Assembly: GCA_017431185.1 (NCBI GenBank)
Contig: JAFRLP010000473.1
Coordinates: 1 to 8,607, forward strand
Length of the DNA: 8,607 bases
From: Victivallales bacterium
Lineage (GTDB): Bacteria > Verrucomicrobiota > Lentisphaeria > Oligosphaerales > Oligosphaeraceae
Direction of reading: 5' to 3'
Part shown: positions 6,048-8,607 of the stretch, one piece after another
Position numbering within the stretch: position 1 is the first letter of the stretch
Layout: each line of letters starts with the position of its first letter
Notes under the pieces: generated by a model
Told to the model about the DNA's origin: nothing
What the model saw: only the letters and a program-made list of their open reading frames with translations
Database searches by the model: none
Made by a program: the position numbers and the translations under genes

Positions 6048-8042
6048 ATGTCTGACGACTCTAACCGGAATGGAGATTTCGGTCATTTCAATTCCAACAA
6101 CGGTTCCCCCTTGGCCCGTCAGCTGCTTTTGTGGGTGGGTGTGTTTGTGATTGTGCCGATGCTGCTGTGGTTTGCCTCATCACGTGGCAACCGCAGGGTC
6201 AAGGAACTGCCCAGTTCGGAGTTTGAGAGCCTCCTGGTCAGCAACCGCATCGCTTCCGTTCTGGTGGAGGACGAGAATTCCACCGCTGTGCAGTCTCTGT
6301 CGGGCGAGTATTGGCCAGTCGGCACGAAAATCGGCGACCAGAAGGCCCTGCACCTGTATCGCTCCAAGATTCTCTACACCGATGCGGTGGACGCCTTGAT
6401 TCGTGACAACTGCCCGAAACGGGAGGTCAAGGCGGGCGGCAGTCTGCTGATGTCCATCCTGATGTCGCCGCTGCTGTTCCTGGTCATGATTGCCTTGTTC
6501 TACTGGATTTTCTTCCGCCAGATGAAGGCGGCAAACGGCGGGGCCTTGCAGTTCGGCAAGAGCCGTGCCAGAATGCTTAATCCGTCGGACGAGAAAATCA
6601 CCTTCAAGGATGTCGCGGGCATCAATGAGGCGCGCGAGGAGATGGAGGAAATCGTCGATTACCTCAAGGCTCCGGAGAAGTTCTCGCGGCTGGGCGGGCG
6701 CATTCCGCACGGCGTGCTGATGGTCGGACCGCCCGGCACTGGCAAAACGCTGTTGGCCAAGGCCATCGCTGGCGAGGCGGGCGTGCCGTTCTTCACCATC
6801 AGCGGCTCCGATTTCGTGGAACTGTTTGTGGGCGTGGGAGCTAGCCGAGTCCGCGATATGTTCTCCGAGGCGAAAAAACGGGCTCCCTGCCTGATTTTCA
6901 TTGACGAGATTGATGCCGTCGGGCGCTCGCGCTTCAGCGGCATCGGCGGCGGTCACGATGAGCGTGAGCAGACGCTCAACGCCATGCTGGTGGAGATGGA
7001 TGGCTTCGAGGCGAATGCCGGCGTGATTGTGCTGGCGGCCACGAATCGGCCCGATGTGCTTGACCCCGCGCTGCTGCGCCCTGGCCGCTTTGACCGCCAG
7101 GTCGTCATTGATTTGCCTGACATGGAGGGGCGAGCGGAAATCCTGGCCATCCATGCCAAGAAACTGCGTCTGGACCCGAAGGTCGATTTGCATGTCATCG
7201 CCAGGGGCACGCCCGGCTTCAGCGGTGCGGATTTGGCCAATCTTCTGAATGAGGCGGCAATCATGGCCACCCGTTCCAACAAGGACATGGTCACTCTGGC
7301 TGAACTGGAGGAGGCGCGTGACAAGGTGCGCTGGGGCAAGGAGCGGCGCAGCCGCAAGATGACGGAGCGGGTGCGCAAACTGACCGCCTATCACGAGGGC
7401 GGCCATACGTTGGTCAACCTCTATCTCAAGCATACGGAGCCGCTGCACAAGGTCACCATCATTCCGCGTGGCATGGCGCTGGGCGCGACTATGTACCTGC
7501 CTGTGACTGACCGTTATGACATCACGGAAAACGAGGCGCTGGACATGATGGTCATGTGCATGGGAGGGCGCTGTGCCGAAAGACTCATTTTTGACGAAAT
7601 CACCTCAGGCGCCGCCATGGACATCCGCCAGGCCACCCAGACCGCCCGCAAGATGATCTGCGAGTGGGGCATGAGCCCTGACCTGGGGCCCATCAGTTAC
7701 TCGGGCAGGGAGGAGCATCTCTTCCTGGGACGCGATTTGACCCGCTCCGCCGACATGAGTCCAGACACGGAACGCGAAATCGACCTCGCCATCCGCAAAC
7801 TGGTGGATGCCGCCGAGGAGCGCGCCATGAAGATTCTCACAGAGCATCGTGATCAACTGGAATTGCTTGCACAGACGTTGATTCTCAAGGAAACGATGTC
7901 CGCAGAACAGGTCTATGAACTGCTGGGCATGGAGCCGCCCAAAAACACCTCCGAGGACGAGGTCTCTGCGCCTGCTGCCGCGCCTGACGGTGAAACCGCG
8001 AAGGAAGAAGTTTTGCCGTCAGCCCCCCCGCCCGCGCCATGA
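6048..8042 (+). CDS. ftsH: ATP-dependent zinc metalloprotease FtsH
   Basis: Membrane-bound AAA+ protease that unfolds and degrades damaged or short-lived membrane and cytosolic proteins; family members work as hexamers at the inner membrane. In the 664 aa protein, helices at about 24-44 and 133-156 flank a periplasmic domain. The AAA module has Walker A GPPGTGKT (227-234), the pore segment FVELFVG (256-262), Walker B LIFIDEID (282-289) and the second region of homology [20 protein letters not shown] (331-350) with arginine fingers Arg344 and Arg347. The protease domain has HEGGH (449-453), where the usual bacterial form is HEAGH, with Glu450 catalytic and His449/His453 binding zinc. Asp525 in [10 protein letters not shown] is the expected third zinc ligand. 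Residues 632-664 form an acidic, then Ala/Pro-rich tail that is probably disordered. Length is normal. ATG 6048 has only a weak purine-rich site upstream, but the N-terminus fits the family. All catalytic residues are present. Confidence 0.97.
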   Translation: MSDDSNRNGDFGHFNSNNGSPLARQLLLWVGVFVIVPMLLWFASSRGNRRVKELPSSEFESLLVSNRIASVLVEDENSTAVQSLSGEYWPVGTKIGDQKALHLYRSKILYTDAVDALIRDNCPKREVKAGGSLLMSILMSPLLFLVMIALFYWIFFRQMKAANGGALQFGKSRARMLNPSDEKITFKDVAGINEAREEMEEIVDYLKAPEKFSRLGGRIPHGVLMVGPPGTGKTLLAKAIAGEAGVPFFTISGSDFVELFVGVGASRVRDMFSEAKKRAPCLIFIDEIDAVGRSRFSGIGGGHDEREQTLNAMLVEMDGFEANAGVIVLAATNRPDVLDPALLRPGRFDRQVVIDLPDMEGRAEILAIHAKKLRLDPKVDLHVIARGTPGFSGADLANLLNEAAIMATRSNKDMVTLAELEEARDKVRWGKERRSRKMTERVRKLTAYHEGGHTLVNLYLKHTEPLHKVTIIPRGMALGATMYLPVTDRYDITENEALDMMVMCMGGRCAERLIFDEITSGAAMDIRQATQTARKMICEWGMSPDLGPISYSGREEHLFLGRDLTRSADMSPDTEREIDLAIRKLVDAAEERAMKILTEHRDQLELLAQTLILKETMSAEQVYELLGMEPPKNTSEDEVSAPAAAPDGETAKEEVLPSAPPPAP

Positions 8043-8170
8043 GGCGTTGGGATGACCATGTGCGGAGATCGGCCTGCAAACAACTCCTTCTTGTGGATGA
8101 ACATAGTTCGGAGACGTAAAAATAAAGAGTATCTAATTCTGTGCCCCTGGCGACTTCAATCCGCATGGCC

Positions 8171-8190
8171 CGTTGCCCGCGCGGGCAGCG
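8171..8190. repeat. GC-rich 20-bp palindrome between ftsH and the AraC-type gene
   Basis: TGCCCGCGCGGGCA at 8174-8187 is a perfect inverted repeat. It extends to 8171-8190 with one T/G mismatch (a wobble in RNA). In RNA it would give an 8-bp stem with a GCGC loop. The following bases are CGTTTGCCGCC-like rather than a run of T, so an intrinsic terminator is not well supported. It may be an operator dyad, a stabilising 3' structure for the ftsH transcript, or chance. The rest of 8043-8259 contains no supported gene; weak -10-like sequences are seen at 8132-8137 (TCTAAT) and 8213-8218 (TGTAAT), without convincing -35 partners. Confidence 0.35.
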
Positions 8191-8259
8191 TTTGCCGCCT
8201 TGTCGATAGTTTTGTAATTGCCTCAGGTGAAAAAGATTTCGTTTTGAACAAGAAAATAG

Positions 8260-8607
8260 ATGTCCCGTCCACAGTGCCAGGAAGAGATTTTTCATCTTTT
8301 ACAGCATCAGCGTAAACATCGTTATGCCGAAAATGGGGGCATTTGCGCCATTTGTCTGGATCATGGTGAAAATTTTAATGTTGTAAAACCGCACTATCAT
8401 CCGAATTTCTATGAACTTGTGGTGGTGCGTGGAGGCAGTGCCCTGCATAGTTATCTTGGAAAGACGATTCCGTTGTCCGCTGGAGACATTGTGCTGATTC
8501 AGCCAGTTCACATCCACAACTATCTTTTCCCCTCTCCATTTCACATTTACAATGTCCTGTTCAATTTTGAAGTTCTTGCCCCGTATTTGAACGAGTTGAA
8601 AACTATT
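8260..8607 (+). CDS. AraC-family transcriptional regulator, N-terminal cupin part (truncated by window end)
   Basis: An open frame runs from ATG 8260 to the window edge, giving 116 residues without a stop. It resembles the sugar-sensing cupin (AraC_binding type) domain at the N-terminus of many AraC/XylS regulators. The visible pattern is HYHPNFYELVVVRGGSALHSY (residues 45-65), with the His-x(n)-YELV core, then LGKTIPLSAGDIVLIQP (66-82), where GD at 75-76 is the cupin turn, then HIHNY (84-88). The DNA-binding helix-turn-helix domain would lie beyond the window and is not seen, so a simple cupin protein remains possible. A TAG codon at 8257-8259 directly before the ATG rules out an earlier start in this frame; the Shine-Dalgarno is weak (AAGAAAA). 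The gene is much AT-richer than its neighbours (by hand count 35-42% GC over 8281-8400, against 63% at 6961-7020), suggesting a different history from ftsH. Confidence 0.75.
   Translation, partial: MSRPQCQEEIFHLLQHQRKHRYAENGGICAICLDHGENFNVVKPHYHPNFYELVVVRGGSALHSYLGKTIPLSAGDIVLIQPVHIHNYLFPSPFHIYNVLFNFEVLAPYLNELKTI

Noticed and set aside
5848..6150. 100-codon plus-strand ORF bridging the FHA gene and ftsH
   Set aside because: Most of it overlaps the two well-supported genes out of frame, and the bridging part shows no domain.
8052..8315. 87-codon plus-strand ORF in the spacer after ftsH
   Set aside because: No recognisable motif, irregular composition, and it overlaps the AraC-type gene start in another frame. 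The AraC frame has clear cupin motifs.
1..8607. CRISPR array, tRNA, rRNA or insertion sequence
   Set aside because: No regularly spaced direct repeats, no cloverleaf or rRNA signature and no transposase motif were seen on either strand.

Overview
The window reads as a stretch of chromosome from a Gram-negative bacterium with about 60% GC coding DNA. All recognisable genes lie on the + strand: NAD(P)-malic enzyme, an ExbB/TolQ-type proton channel subunit, an ExbD/TolR-type subunit, a large exported TPR protein, a membrane-anchored FHA protein, the AAA+ protease FtsH, and the 5' part of an AraC-type regulator that runs off the right edge. An outer membrane is inferred from the ExbB/ExbD pair and the exported TPR protein. 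The ExbB-like protein has a signal peptide and a long Ala/Pro-rich segment before its first channel helix. That feature, the TPR partner and the AraC-type gene fit the Planctomycetota-Verrucomicrobiota-Lentisphaerota group best. This placement is an inference with low to moderate confidence, because no rRNA or lineage marker is present.

Layout: 1-189 is a leader region with a plausible extended -10 promoter in front of the malic enzyme (190-1530). After 32 bp comes a tightly packed block: exbB-like (1563-2471), exbD-like (2484-2915) and the TPR gene (2912-5317), whose TTG start overlaps the exbD stop. An FHA-domain gene (5379-5936) follows after 61 bp and ftsH (6048-8042) after a further 111 bp that can fold into a hairpin. 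Position 8043-8259 is non-coding and holds a GC-rich palindrome. From about 8190 the DNA becomes clearly AT-richer, and an AraC-family gene starts at 8260.

The ExbB, ExbD and TPR proteins probably form one envelope machine: a proton-driven motor (ExbB/ExbD) with a periplasmic helical-repeat scaffold. No TonB, TolA, TolB or Pal gene is present, so the partner that receives the energy is unknown. The FHA protein would place a phosphothreonine-binding domain on the cytoplasmic face of the inner membrane, next to genes for envelope energisation and membrane proteolysis. Its kinase partner, if any, is not in the window. Malic enzyme and FtsH are ordinary housekeeping functions. I see no mobile element, CRISPR array, tRNA or rRNA. 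The least routine content is the ExbB-ExbD-TPR-FHA cluster; I cannot show that it is a new system.
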